This document shows positions 1-6,262 of a stretch of DNA of 7,569 nucleotides, one piece after another. The first letter of the stretch is position 1. Every line of letters begins with the position of its first letter. Location: assembly GCA_013813905.1 (NCBI GenBank), contig JACCQX010000010.1:1-7569 (forward strand). Reading direction: 5' to 3'. Source of the stretch: Chloroflexota bacterium (lineage in GTDB: Bacteria > Chloroflexota > Limnocylindria > Limnocylindrales > CSP1-4). The notes under the pieces were generated by a model. That model was not told the DNA's origin, did not search any database, and saw nothing but the letters and a program-made list of their open reading frames with translations. Position numbers and translations under genes: made by a program.

Positions 1-182
1 GTCCCGAGGTGCGGGGCGTGGTCATGAACCCGCGCGACCATCCGCACGGTGGTGGTGAGGGCAAGTCGCCCACGGGCATGCCGCCCAAGACGCCCTGGGG
101 CCAGCCGGCCATGGGGCATCGCACCCGGCGCAACAAGACCAGCGGGAGGGTGATCGTGCGCTCCCGTCATCGGAAGAGCTAG
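1..182 (+). CDS. rplB: 50S ribosomal protein L2, 3' end (partial)
   Basis: This is the C-terminal 59 residues of L2, read in the frame starting at base 3 and ending at the TAG at 180-182; the 5' part lies outside the window. L2 is a primary 23S rRNA-binding protein needed for subunit association and for the peptidyl-transferase region. The fragment holds the family's most conserved stretch, [16 protein letters not shown], followed by a TPWGQP motif and a basic tail (TRRNK, then [10 protein letters not shown]) that matches the usual L2 C terminus. Its position directly before rpsS is the canonical S10-operon order. The identification is secure; only the extent of the missing part is unknown. 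Confidence 0.97.
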   Translation, partial: PEVRGVVMNPRDHPHGGGEGKSPTGMPPKTPWGQPAMGHRTRRNKTSGRVIVRSRHRKS

Positions 183-197
183 GCCAGGAGGGCTGAG

Positions 198-482
198 ATG
201 TCTCGATCCCTCAAGAAGGGACCGTTCGTCGAGGCGCGACTCCTTGGTCGCGTCCAGACGATGAACAAGCGCAATGAGAAGAAGGTGCTCAAGACCTGGT
301 CGCGGGCGAGCGTCATCTTCCCGGACTTCATCGGCCACACGGTGGCCGTCTACAACGGCAGGAAGCACATCCCGGTCTACGTGACCGAGAACATGGTCGG
401 TCACCGACTCGGTGAGTTCTCGCCCACCCGCACCTTCCGCGGGCACGGCAAGAGCACCGAGCGGTCGACTTCGTTGAAGTAG
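198..482 (+). CDS. rpsS: 30S ribosomal protein S19
   Basis: S19 sits in the head of the small subunit, pairs with S13 and contacts 16S rRNA near the A-site tRNA and the inter-subunit bridge. The 94-residue product is the normal family length. It begins [12 protein letters not shown], carries the basic [22 protein letters not shown] core around residues 33-54 in two blocks, and has the signature [19 protein letters not shown] (about 56-74) followed by the TRTFRGH motif. An AGGAGGG at 186-192, five bases before the ATG, fixes the start. It begins 15 nt after rplB and ends 8 nt before rplV. Confidence 0.98.
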   Translation: MSRSLKKGPFVEARLLGRVQTMNKRNEKKVLKTWSRASVIFPDFIGHTVAVYNGRKHIPVYVTENMVGHRLGEFSPTRTFRGHGKSTERSTSLK

Positions 483-490
483 GAGGACTC

Positions 491-832
491 ATGCGAGTCT
501 CCGCCACTGCAAAGTACATCCGCCGCTCCACGCGCAAGACCCGGCTGGTCACCCAGGCCATCGTGGGCAAGCGCGTCGAGGAGGCTGCGGCCATGCTCCA
601 GTTCATGCCCCAGGGTGCCGCCAAGGAGGTGGCCAAGGTGCTCAAGAGCGCAGCTGCCAACGCCGAGAACAACCACGACCTGTCGCTCGATGACCTGTTC
701 GTGGCCGAGGCCATCGCCAATGAGGGACCGACCATGAAGCGCTGGAGGCCTCGTGCCCAGGGCCGCGCCTTCCCCATCCACAAGCCTATGACGCACGTGA
801 CCGTCACGGTCGAGAACAGAGAGGGCCGCTGA
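491..832 (+). CDS. rplV: 50S ribosomal protein L22
   Basis: L22 binds several 23S rRNA domains, and its long beta-hairpin lines the peptide exit tunnel, where changes can give macrolide resistance. The 113-residue product has the family layout: an N-terminal [16 protein letters not shown] block, a helical core with the [11 protein letters not shown] motif (about 51-61), and the tunnel hairpin [22 protein letters not shown] from about residue 84. The hairpin looks intact, with no insertion. An AGGAGG at 481-486, overlapping the rpsS stop codon, lies just upstream of the ATG. The TGA overlaps the rpsC ATG by one base, so translation of the two is probably coupled. Confidence 0.98.
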   Translation: MRVSATAKYIRRSTRKTRLVTQAIVGKRVEEAAAMLQFMPQGAAKEVAKVLKSAAANAENNHDLSLDDLFVAEAIANEGPTMKRWRPRAQGRAFPIHKPMTHVTVTVENREGR

Positions 833-1509
833 TGGGTCACAAGGTCCATCCCTACGGCTTTCGGCTGGGCATCTCGCGCACCTGGAACGCCAAGTGGTAT
901 GCCGATCGGGACTACACGGCATTGCTGACGGAAGACATGACCATCCGCCGGCTGATGACCAGGCGGCTGGCCAACGCGAGCGTCTCCATGGTCGAGATCG
1001 AGCGCGGCATCAACCATGTGACGGTCACGGTCCACACGGCCAAGCCGGGCATCGTCATCGGCAAGGGCGGCGCCAACGTGGAGGCACTGCGCCAGCAGAT
1101 CGGGCGGCTCACCACGCGCAAGGTAAAGCTGGAGATCAAGGAGATCCGCCAGCCGGAGCTCGACGGGGTCCTGGTGGCCTCCAACATCGCGCAGCAGCTG
1201 GCCCGCCGGATCGCTTTCCGCAAGGCCATCAAGCAGGCTATCCAGCGCACCATGAAGGCCGGCGCCAAGGGCGTCAAGATCCAGGTCTCTGGTCGGCTGG
1301 GCGGATCCGAGATGGCCCGCCGCGAGTGGGACAAGGACGGCCGCATCCCGCTGGGCACGTTGCGCGCGGACATCAGCTACGGCCAAGTGCACGCGCACAC
1401 GACATACGGCCGCATCGGCGTCAAGGTCTGGATCTACCGCGGCGACATCATCCCCGAGCGGCAGCTGCCCAACGAGGCCATGGCCGCCGCAGCGGCAGGA
1501 GGGGCCTAA
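832..1509 (+). CDS. rpsC: 30S ribosomal protein S3
   Basis: S3 lies on the solvent side of the 30S head at the mRNA entry channel and takes part in mRNA unwinding. The 225-residue protein starts [14 protein letters not shown]. It has a type-2 KH RNA-binding domain with the GIVIGKGG loop at about residues 73-80. The C-terminal domain carries [15 protein letters not shown] (152-166) and the [15 protein letters not shown] segment (170-184). It ends in a short Ala/Gly run after [10 protein letters not shown], slightly shorter than the Enterobacterial tail. AGAGAGGG at 818-825 serves as ribosome-binding site, and the ATG overlaps the rplV stop. An internal frame over 894-1517 is a shadow of this gene. 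Confidence 0.98.
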   Translation: MGHKVHPYGFRLGISRTWNAKWYADRDYTALLTEDMTIRRLMTRRLANASVSMVEIERGINHVTVTVHTAKPGIVIGKGGANVEALRQQIGRLTTRKVKLEIKEIRQPELDGVLVASNIAQQLARRIAFRKAIKQAIQRTMKAGAKGVKIQVSGRLGGSEMARREWDKDGRIPLGTLRADISYGQVHAHTTYGRIGVKVWIYRGDIIPERQLPNEAMAAAAAGGA

Positions 1510-1510
1510 C

Positions 1511-1939
1511 ATGCTGATGCCCCGTCGGGTCAAGCACCGAAAGGTCATGCGTGGCCGCATGAGCGGCATGGCCAAAGGTGGCTCGTCCATCGCCTTCGGC
1601 GAGTACGGCATGATGACCGAAGAGCCGGCCTGGATCACCAGCCGCCAGATCGAGGCGGCGCGCCGCGCCATGACCCGCTACGTCAAGCGTGGCGGCAAGA
1701 TCTGGATCCGGGTCTTCCCGGACAAGCCGGTGACCAAGAAGCCGGCCGAGGTCCGCATGGGCTCAGGCAAGGGCGCACCCGACCACTGGGTGGCCGTCGT
1801 GCGCCCCGGCCGGATCCTCTTCGAGATGGCCGGCGTGCCTGAGGCGGAGGCCGCCGAGGCGATGCGCCTGGCCAGCCACAAGCTGCCCGTGGACGTCAAG
1901 TTCATCGTGCGGGAAGGAGCCGGCGATGGACATCGTTAA
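1511..1939 (+). CDS. rplP: 50S ribosomal protein L16
   Basis: L16 binds 23S rRNA next to the A-site tRNA elbow and is a late assembly protein of the 50S subunit. The 142-residue product has the expected [11 protein letters not shown] start, FGEYGMM at 29-35, [19 protein letters not shown] (38-56), the [20 protein letters not shown] block (63-82) and the conserved MGSGKG loop (83-88). The first ATG is preferred over the one two codons later because it has an ideal AGGAGGGG at 1497-1504, six bases upstream, and matches the family's MLxPKR start. One base separates it from rpsC. Its last 14 nt overlap the start of rpmC in another frame. Confidence 0.98.
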   Translation: MLMPRRVKHRKVMRGRMSGMAKGGSSIAFGEYGMMTEEPAWITSRQIEAARRAMTRYVKRGGKIWIRVFPDKPVTKKPAEVRMGSGKGAPDHWVAVVRPGRILFEMAGVPEAEAAEAMRLASHKLPVDVKFIVREGAGDGHR

Positions 1940-2168
1940 GGCGCGTGCCCTGAACGACGCGGAGCTCGAGGATGAGCTGTCGGTCGCTCGCCGCCAGCTC
2001 TATGACCTGCGCTTCCAGCTGGCCACGCGTCAGCTCACCGATCACAGCCAGATCTCGCGGACGAGGCGATCGATCGCCCGACTGCTGACCGTCCAGACGG
2101 AGCGGGCACGCGCTGCGCCGACGACAGCCGCGAACGTGGCGCCCGCCGGCGCCGGAGGAGAGCGATGA
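1926..2168 (+). CDS. rpmC: 50S ribosomal protein L29
   Basis: L29 is a small two-helix hairpin near the exit-tunnel opening, next to L23, where nascent-chain factors dock. Residues 3-62 match the family: [20 protein letters not shown] as helix one, the [13 protein letters not shown] turn region, and [18 protein letters not shown] as helix two. Residues 63-80 form an extra Ala/Gly/Pro tail, so at 80 residues the protein is longer than the usual 60-70. The ATG lies inside the end of rplP, with AAGGAG at 1914-1919 upstream. The TGA overlaps the rpsQ ATG in an ATGA motif. Small size makes this family weakly conserved, but the context settles it. Confidence 0.95.
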   Translation: MDIVKARALNDAELEDELSVARRQLYDLRFQLATRQLTDHSQISRTRRSIARLLTVQTERARAAPTTAANVAPAGAGGER

Positions 2169-2572
2169 GCGCCGTCGAGGTCCGAACAAGGGCCAAGCGC
2201 AAGGAAAAGGTCGGACGCGTGGTGTCCGACAAGATGGACAAGACCATCGTGGTGTCGGTGGAGCGCCTCTCGCGGCACCCCCTTTACAAGCGCGTCATCC
2301 GCCTGACCACCAAGTTCAAGGCACACGACGAGGCCAACGAGGCGCACCTCGGTGACACCGTCCGCATCGAGGAGTCACGGCCGCTGAGTGCCACCAAGCG
2401 CTGGCGGCTGGTGGCCATCGTGCAGCGCGCCGGTGAGGGCTCGACCGATGCGCTGGCCGGCGAGGAACCGGAGACGGCGGAGGCCATCCACATGGCTGCT
2501 CACCCCGGTCGTGCCGACGCGGCTACGATCGATGAGACGGCGGACCGGCGCCCTCAGGAGGTGCCCGCGTGA
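2165..2572 (+). CDS. rpsQ: 30S ribosomal protein S17 with acidic C-terminal tail
   Basis: S17 is a primary 16S rRNA-binding protein with an OB fold, important for early assembly of the 30S body. Residues 10-88 carry the family core: [19 protein letters not shown] (16-34), [19 protein letters not shown] (38-56) and [18 protein letters not shown] (63-80). The usual protein ends a few residues later, near position 88. Here a further 47 residues follow, rich in Ala, Glu and Asp (11 acidic against 3 basic by my count), giving 135 in total. A GGAGGAG at 2154-2160 precedes the ATG, which overlaps the rpmC stop by 4 nt; the stop overlaps the rplN GTG by 4 nt. The tail has no recognisable domain. Confidence 0.96.
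   Translation: MSAVEVRTRAKRKEKVGRVVSDKMDKTIVVSVERLSRHPLYKRVIRLTTKFKAHDEANEAHLGDTVRIEESRPLSATKRWRLVAIVQRAGEGSTDALAGEEPETAEAIHMAAHPGRADAATIDETADRRPQEVPA
2556..2563 (+). promoter_or_regulatory. Shine-Dalgarno site deciding the rplN GTG start
   Basis: AGGAGGTG lies five bases before the GTG at 2569 and is a near-perfect match to the anti-Shine-Dalgarno core. It supports a GTG start for L14. It sits inside the sequence coding the rpsQ tail, so the tail's reading frame and the L14 initiation signal share bases. Confidence 0.85.
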
Positions 2573-2937
2573 TCCAGGCCAGCAGCCGGCTGAAGGTCGC
2601 GGACAACACTGGCGCGCGCACCATCGAGTGCATCCGGGTCCTCGGCCGCTCGCAGAAGCGCACGGCCGGCGTGGGCGACGTGATCGTGGCCAGCGTCAAG
2701 CAGGCCATCCCCAACGCCGCGGTCAAGAAGGGCGACGTCGTCCGTGCCGTAGTGGTTCGCACGAACAAGGAGTTCGGCCGTCCGGATGGCTCCTACATCC
2801 GCTTCGACGAGAACGCCGCTGTGCTCATCAACAATCAGGGCAACCCACGCGGCACGCGCATCTTCGGACCGGTCGCGCGCGAGCTGCGCGACCGCAACTA
2901 CATGAAGATCATCTCTCTCGCCCCGGAGGTGCTGTGA
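2569..2937 (+). CDS. rplN: 50S ribosomal protein L14
   Basis: L14 is a beta-barrel protein of the 50S interface. It forms inter-subunit bridges with 16S rRNA and is the docking site of the silencing factor RsfS. The 122-residue product matches the family end to end: [17 protein letters not shown] at the start, [20 protein letters not shown] (35-54), [20 protein letters not shown] (60-79), [20 protein letters not shown] (82-101) and a C terminus of [11 protein letters not shown]. The GTG start is supported by the strong AGGAGGTG upstream and by the MIQ start typical of L14. It opens the spc block, overlapping rpsQ by 4 nt and rplX by 1 nt. Confidence 0.98.
   Translation: MIQASSRLKVADNTGARTIECIRVLGRSQKRTAGVGDVIVASVKQAIPNAAVKKGDVVRAVVVRTNKEFGRPDGSYIRFDENAAVLINNQGNPRGTRIFGPVARELRDRNYMKIISLAPEVL
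2925..2931 (+). promoter_or_regulatory. Shine-Dalgarno site deciding the rplX ATG start
   Basis: GGAGGTG lies five bases before the ATG at 2937, within the last codons of rplN. It favours this ATG over an in-frame GTG at 2970, which would give a more standard-length L24 but has no comparable site in front of it. Confidence 0.8.
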
Positions 2938-3332
2938 TGGCCCGGACCCCCGCTCCCCGGGCGACGCACGTGCCCGACCTACGCAAGGGCGATCAGGTGC
3001 TCGTGCTGACCGGCAAGGACGCCGGCAAGCGGGGCACGGTGGAACGCATGGACAAGCCCGATCGGGTGCTGATCGACGGCATCAACATCGCGAAGCGGCA
3101 CACCAAGGCACAGCCGCCGCGGCCCGACCGGGCGGGACGCATGCCCAAGGCCCAGCAGGGCGGCATCCTGGAGATCGCCCGCCCCGTGCACGTCAGCAAC
3201 GTGATGATCGTCTGTCGCGCCTGCGACACGCCCACTCGCGTGCGACATCAGAAAGCGGCCGACGGCCGCAGCGTGCGCATCTGCCGCCACTGCGGTGAGA
3301 CGTTGACCCGCGTCGAGGACACCAAGTCGTGA
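2937..3332 (+). CDS. rplX: 50S ribosomal protein L24, zinc-ribbon form
   Basis: L24 is one of the two initiators of 50S assembly and binds the 5' domain of 23S rRNA near the exit tunnel. The 131-residue protein has a KOW domain (about 16-45: [19 protein letters not shown]), the INIAKRHTK segment (49-57), [19 protein letters not shown] (74-92) and a C-terminal C4 zinc ribbon with cysteines 93, 96, 116 and 119. It is longer than the usual 100-110 residues. An N-terminal extension of about 15 residues precedes the KOW start, and a Pro/Arg-rich stretch (about 58-71) lengthens the central loop. The ATG overlaps the rplN stop by one base, and the TGA overlaps the rplE GTG in a GTGA motif. Confidence 0.96.
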   Translation: MARTPAPRATHVPDLRKGDQVLVLTGKDAGKRGTVERMDKPDRVLIDGINIAKRHTKAQPPRPDRAGRMPKAQQGGILEIARPVHVSNVMIVCRACDTPTRVRHQKAADGRSVRICRHCGETLTRVEDTKS

Positions 3333-3871
3333 CCAGCGCCCTCCGCCAGCGGTACCTCGAGGAAGTCGCCCCCGCTCTCCAGAAGGAGTTCGGGTACGTC
3401 AATCCCATGCAGGTGCCGCGGCTCCAGAAGATCGTCATCAACATCGGCCTCGGTGAGGCGCTCCAGAATGCCAAGGCACTCGATGCCGCGGTCGGTGACC
3501 TGTCCCAGATAACGGGCCAGAAGCCCATCGTGACCCGGGCGAAGCGGTCCATCGCACAGTTCCGGCTGCGGACCGGCAACGCCATCGGTGTCAAGGTGAC
3601 CCTGCGCGGCGAGCGCATGTGGGACTTCCTCGAGCGGCTCATCCGGCTCTCACTGCCGCGCATCCGCGACTTCCGGGGAGTGCCCTCGCGCTCGTTCGAC
3701 GGCCGCGGCAACTACTCGCTGGGACTGCGCGAGCAGCTCGCCTTTCCAGAGATCGACTACGACAAGGTCGACCGCCTGCGCGGGCTCGAAGTGAGCATCG
3801 TGACGTCAGCCAAGACCGACGAGGAGTCCAAGCGTCTGCTGGCACTCCTCGGCATGCCCTTCGCCGGCTAG
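3329..3871 (+). CDS. rplE: 50S ribosomal protein L5
   Basis: L5 binds 5S rRNA and, with L18, brings it into the central protuberance; it also contacts S13 in bridge B1b. The 180-residue protein has normal length. Visible blocks are [15 protein letters not shown] (30-44), the [18 protein letters not shown] segment (61-78), [19 protein letters not shown] (87-105), [20 protein letters not shown] (113-132) and FPEIDYDKV (139-147). The GTG start is chosen because [13 protein letters not shown] matches the family N terminus and GAGGA at 3315-3319 lies nine bases upstream. It overlaps rplX by 4 nt and ends 22 nt before rpsZ. In E. coli this start region carries the S8 repressor site; I could not recognise an equivalent here. 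Confidence 0.98.
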   Translation: MTSALRQRYLEEVAPALQKEFGYVNPMQVPRLQKIVINIGLGEALQNAKALDAAVGDLSQITGQKPIVTRAKRSIAQFRLRTGNAIGVKVTLRGERMWDFLERLIRLSLPRIRDFRGVPSRSFDGRGNYSLGLREQLAFPEIDYDKVDRLRGLEVSIVTSAKTDEESKRLLALLGMPFAG

Positions 3872-3893
3872 CGGCGCAAGGAGGAGCGAACGA

Positions 3894-4079
3894 ATGGCCA
3901 AGACATCCCTCATCGCCAAGGCGAAGCGCTCGCAGCGCTTCGAGGTCCGGGAGTATTCCCGCTGCACGATCTGCGGTCGTGCCCGAGCCTACATGCGTCG
4001 CTTCGCGATGTGCCGCATCTGTTTCCGGGAGCGCGCCTTGCTGGGCGAGCTGCCGGGCGTCACCAAGTCCAGCTGGTAG
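3894..4079 (+). CDS. rpsZ: 30S ribosomal protein S14, zinc-binding type Z
   Basis: S14 is a late-assembling protein of the 30S head, packed against S3 and S10. The 61-residue product is the short, zinc-binding form, with cysteines 24, 27, 40 and 43 arranged as C-x2-C-x12-C-x2-C (CTIC and CRIC). It ends in the family's [19 protein letters not shown]. The alternative, zinc-free form is about 100 residues and lacks these cysteines, so the type is clear. The symbol rpsN is often used for the same locus. A strong AAGGAGGAG at 3878-3886 precedes the ATG. It starts 22 nt after rplE and ends 4 nt before rpsH. Confidence 0.98.
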   Translation: MAKTSLIAKAKRSQRFEVREYSRCTICGRARAYMRRFAMCRICFRERALLGELPGVTKSSW

Positions 4080-4083
4080 CCCC

Positions 4084-4479
4084 ATGAACGTCTCCGATCC
4101 CATCGCCGACATGCTCACCCGGATCCGCAACGCCTCCCAGGCGCGCCACGAGGAGGTCCTTGTGCCTGCCTCGCGAACCAAGCTCGCCATCGCTCAGATC
4201 CTGCGCGATGAGGGCTTCATCGAGGACTTCAGCGAGGGCCGGGAGGGTCCCATGGCCGTGCTTCGGCTGAAGCTGAAGTACGTCGGCAAGGTGCCCGTGG
4301 TAAGCGGCCTCAAGCGCGTCTCCAAGCCCGGACTGCGCGTCTACGCGGCCAAGACGGACATCCCGCGCGTGCTGGGTGGCCTGGGCATCGTCATCGTCTC
4401 CACCAGCCAGGGCATCATGACCGGCAGCCGGGCGCGCAAGGGTCAGCTGGGCGGCGAAGTCATGGCCATGGTCTGGTAA
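4084..4479 (+). CDS. rpsH: 30S ribosomal protein S8
   Basis: S8 is a primary binder of the central domain of 16S rRNA; in E. coli it also represses translation of the spc operon. The 131-residue protein has the normal length. It shows [17 protein letters not shown] at the start, an N-terminal alpha/beta domain to about residue 75, and the C-terminal signature with [15 protein letters not shown] (99-113), [10 protein letters not shown] (117-126) and the terminal MAMVW. The ATG at 4084 gives the exact family start; reading further upstream in the same frame would run through rpsZ and rplE. There is no Shine-Dalgarno sequence in the 20 bases before it, so initiation probably relies on coupling to rpsZ, which ends four bases earlier. 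Confidence 0.98.
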   Translation: MNVSDPIADMLTRIRNASQARHEEVLVPASRTKLAIAQILRDEGFIEDFSEGREGPMAVLRLKLKYVGKVPVVSGLKRVSKPGLRVYAAKTDIPRVLGGLGIVIVSTSQGIMTGSRARKGQLGGEVMAMVW

Positions 4480-4484
4480 GCGAC

Positions 4485-5036
4485 ATGTCACGCATCGGTC
4501 GTCTGCCCATCACCGTTCCCCAGGGCGTGGACGTCACGCTCGAAGGGGAGCGCATCACGGTCAAGGGACCGCGCGGTGAGCTGTCGCGCGAGCTCGTGCC
4601 CGAGATGCGCGTCGTCAAGGAGGACGGCGTGCTGCGTGTCGAGCGTCCCAACGACGAGAAGCGCTCACGCGCACTGCACGGCCTCACACGTACGCTCGTG
4701 GCCAACATGGTCACTGGCGTGACCGAGGGCTACCGCAAGGGCCTCGAGATCACCGGCGTGGGCTACCGAGCCCAGCTGGTCGGCCGCAAGCTGCAGCTCA
4801 ACCTCGGTTACAGCCACCCGGTGGAGATCGACCCGCCAGCGGGCATCGCCTTCGAGATCGACAATCCTACCCGCCTGTCCGTGACCGGCATCGACAAGGA
4901 ACTGGTCGGCCACGTGGCCGCCCGCGTCCGAGCCACTCGCAAGCCGGAACCCTACAAGGGCAAGGGCGTGCGCTACGCCGGCGAGGTCATCCGACGCAAG
5001 GCCGGCAAGGCCGGCAAGATCGGCGGCAAGAAGTAA
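4485..5036 (+). CDS. rplF: 50S ribosomal protein L6
   Basis: L6 lies near the GTPase-associated centre at the base of the L7/L12 stalk and is needed for late 50S assembly. The 183-residue product contains the two repeated L6 domains, with [15 protein letters not shown] at the start, the [12 protein letters not shown] segment (26-37), [18 protein letters not shown] (86-103), NLGYSHPVE (106-114) and the signature [20 protein letters not shown] (153-172). It ends in a short Lys/Gly/Ala repeat ([12 protein letters not shown]). The ATG follows the rpsH stop by five bases and has no clear Shine-Dalgarno sequence. The longest intergenic gap of the window, 75 nt, follows. Confidence 0.98.
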   Translation: MSRIGRLPITVPQGVDVTLEGERITVKGPRGELSRELVPEMRVVKEDGVLRVERPNDEKRSRALHGLTRTLVANMVTGVTEGYRKGLEITGVGYRAQLVGRKLQLNLGYSHPVEIDPPAGIAFEIDNPTRLSVTGIDKELVGHVAARVRATRKPEPYKGKGVRYAGEVIRRKAGKAGKIGGKK

Positions 5037-5111
5037 GTCCACGGCCCTGCCAGGGCTGACTCACCGGTCCCGCGTCATCGCGAGCCCGGAAGACACTAGG
5101 AGACATTCGAC
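5037..5111. other. rplF-rplR intergenic region with two stem-loops
   Basis: This is the longest non-coding stretch here. It holds two inverted repeats. GCCCTGCCAGGGC at 5044-5056 can form a four-base GCCC/GGGC stem with a five-base loop. At 5064-5089, CCGG pairs with CCGG around a small internal loop and an inner CGCG-TCAT-CGCG hairpin (5071-5082). No T-run follows either, so they are not standard intrinsic terminators. An AGGAGA at 5098-5103 is the rplR ribosome-binding site, eight bases before the ATG. I see no convincing -35/-10 pair. The stem-loops may act in RNA stability, processing or regulation, or may be accidental in GC-rich DNA. Confidence 0.6.
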
Positions 5112-5474
5112 ATGGCCATGGCCTCGAGCCGAAGTGCCGCCCGCCAGAAGCGCCACGACCGCATCCGCCTCACCGTGGAAGGGACGCAGCTGCGGCCGCG
5201 CCTGGCGGTCTTCCGCAGCCTCAATCAGATCTACGCCCAGGTCATCGACGATTCGGTCGGGCGCACGCTGGCCTCCGCCTCGTCCATGGAGCGCGAGTCG
5301 CGCGCTACGTCGGGCAGCAAGAGTGAGCGGGCACGACGTGTGGGCATGCTCATCGGCGAACGCGCTCGCGAGGCGGGCGTCACCAAGGTGGTCTTCGACC
5401 GGGCTGGCTACCGCTACCACGGACGGGTCCGCGCGCTGGCCGACGCCGCTCGCGAATCCGGCCTGGAATTCTGA
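5112..5474 (+). CDS. rplR: 50S ribosomal protein L18
   Basis: L18 binds 5S rRNA and, with L5, installs it in the central protuberance. The 120-residue product fits the family: a basic N terminus ([14 protein letters not shown]), [20 protein letters not shown] (27-46), [11 protein letters not shown] (52-62), and the closing block [28 protein letters not shown] from about 93 in two conserved motifs. The ATG at 5112 is used because AGGAGA lies eight bases upstream; an ATG two codons on is possible but further from it. It follows the 75-nt stem-loop gap and ends 16 nt before rpsE. Confidence 0.98.
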   Translation: MAMASSRSAARQKRHDRIRLTVEGTQLRPRLAVFRSLNQIYAQVIDDSVGRTLASASSMERESRATSGSKSERARRVGMLIGERAREAGVTKVVFDRAGYRYHGRVRALADAARESGLEF

Positions 5475-5490
5475 GACCGAGAGGAGCCTC

Positions 5491-6036
5491 ATGGCACGTA
5501 TCGACCCGACCAAGCTGACGCTCGAAGAACGCGTCGTCCAGATCAACCGGGTGGCCAAGGTGGTCAAGGGCGGCCGGCGCTTCAGCTTCAGCGCGGTGGT
5601 CGTCGTGGGCGACGGCTCCGGTCATGTGGGTGCCGGACTGGGCAAGGCCGGTGAGGTGCCCGAAGCCATCCGCAAGGGCGTCGAGGACGCCAAGAAGAAT
5701 CTCATCCGCGTGCCCATGGTGGGCACCACCGTGCCGCACGAGGTGCGTCAGCAGTTCGGGGCCAGCACCGTGCTGCTGAAGCCCGCCTCGCAAGGGACCG
5801 GCGTCATCGCGGGCGGCTCGGTCCGCGCCGTCGTAGAGGCAGCGGGAGTCCGTGACATCCTGTCCAAGTCGCTCGGCTCCAACAATCCGGTCAACGTGGT
5901 GCGCGCCACCATCGAGGCCCTGCGCAACATGCACAGCGCTCAGGAGCTGTCCGCGCGTCGTGGCCGCCCGCTGCGCATCCACATCTCGGGACAGCCCTCC
6001 ACGGCGGACGGGGAAGCCGGCAGCGATGGCCGCTGA
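5491..6036 (+). CDS. rpsE: 30S ribosomal protein S5
   Basis: S5 sits at the 30S neck and mRNA entry site and affects decoding accuracy; changes in its N-terminal loop cause spectinomycin resistance or ram phenotypes. The 181-residue protein begins [20 protein letters not shown]. It has the double-stranded-RNA-binding fold with signature [20 protein letters not shown] (26-45) and [18 protein letters not shown] (46-63), and the C-terminal domain with [19 protein letters not shown] (104-122) and [15 protein letters not shown] (126-140). Residues 169-181 are a small Gly/Ser/acidic tail. GAGAGGAG at 5479-5486 sets the ATG; reading further upstream would run through rplR in another frame. The last 11 nt overlap rpmD. 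Confidence 0.98.
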   Translation: MARIDPTKLTLEERVVQINRVAKVVKGGRRFSFSAVVVVGDGSGHVGAGLGKAGEVPEAIRKGVEDAKKNLIRVPMVGTTVPHEVRQQFGASTVLLKPASQGTGVIAGGSVRAVVEAAGVRDILSKSLGSNNPVNVVRATIEALRNMHSAQELSARRGRPLRIHISGQPSTADGEAGSDGR

Positions 6037-6262
6037 GCTGCGCGTCACGCTGGTCAAGAGCGTCGTGGGCACCACCCAGGAAGCCCGGGGCACGGTCCGC
6101 GCCCTGGGCCTGCGACGCATCGGCCAGACGGTGGATATCCCCGATAACCCCGCCACGCGCGGCATGATCCGCGCCGTGCGCTACCTCGTCAGCTTCGAGG
6201 AAGGGACGCGCCACGAGTCCCCGCCCGCCGGTGGCCGCGACAAGCAGGAGACCTCACCGTGA
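6026..6262 (+). CDS. rpmD: 50S ribosomal protein L30 with C-terminal tail
   Basis: L30 is a small 50S protein that binds 23S and contacts 5S rRNA regions. The 78-residue product carries the bacterial L30 core at about 5-57: [20 protein letters not shown], then [20 protein letters not shown] and [14 protein letters not shown]. The usual protein stops near residue 60; here about 20 more polar residues ([18 protein letters not shown]) follow. The ATG lies 11 nt inside rpsE, with only a weak purine stretch upstream, which suggests coupling to rpsE translation. The TGA overlaps the rplO GTG by 4 nt. Not every bacterium keeps rpmD, so its retention here is a small lineage character. Confidence 0.96.
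   Translation: MAAELRVTLVKSVVGTTQEARGTVRALGLRRIGQTVDIPDNPATRGMIRAVRYLVSFEEGTRHESPPAGGRDKQETSP
6246..6250 (+). promoter_or_regulatory. Shine-Dalgarno site for the rplO GTG start
   Basis: AGGAG lies eight bases before the GTG at 6259, inside the codons of the rpmD tail. It supports the GTG start, which gives the family N terminus [14 protein letters not shown]. Confidence 0.75.

Noticed and set aside
894..1517. Second + strand frame inside rpsC
   Set aside because: It overlaps S3 completely; the product is rich in Gly/His/Arg/Gln repeats typical of a shifted frame of GC-rich DNA, and it has no family resemblance.
328..1671. Open reading frame of 447 codons on the - strand across rpsS, rplV, rpsC and rplP
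   Set aside because: It lies antisense to four well-supported r-protein genes, and its product is a low-complexity Arg/Ala/Asp-rich sequence without a recognisable domain. Long antisense frames are expected in GC-rich genes.
2388..2936. In-frame upstream extension of rplX through rpsQ and rplN
   Set aside because: The region is explained by S17 and L14 in other frames, and the true L24 start at 2937 has a strong ribosome-binding site.
2900..3400. S8 repressor-binding site near the rplE start, as in E. coli
   Set aside because: I could not identify a helix resembling the S8 target by eye; outside gammaproteobacteria this control is not generally conserved, so no claim is made.
4998..5033. 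Short tandem repeat at the 3' end of rplF (Gly/Lys/Ala codons)
   Set aside because: It encodes the basic [12 protein letters not shown] end common in L6 proteins and is explained by codon repetition.
5044..5056. Possible intrinsic terminator after rplF
   Set aside because: The inverted repeat gives only a four-base stem with a usable loop and is not followed by a T-run; transcription must also continue into the rest of the spc block.
5380..6165. Open reading frame of 261 codons on the - strand across rplR, rpsE and rpmD
   Set aside because: It is a mirror frame of conserved coding sequence, with a His/Gly/Ala/Arg-rich product and no family resemblance.
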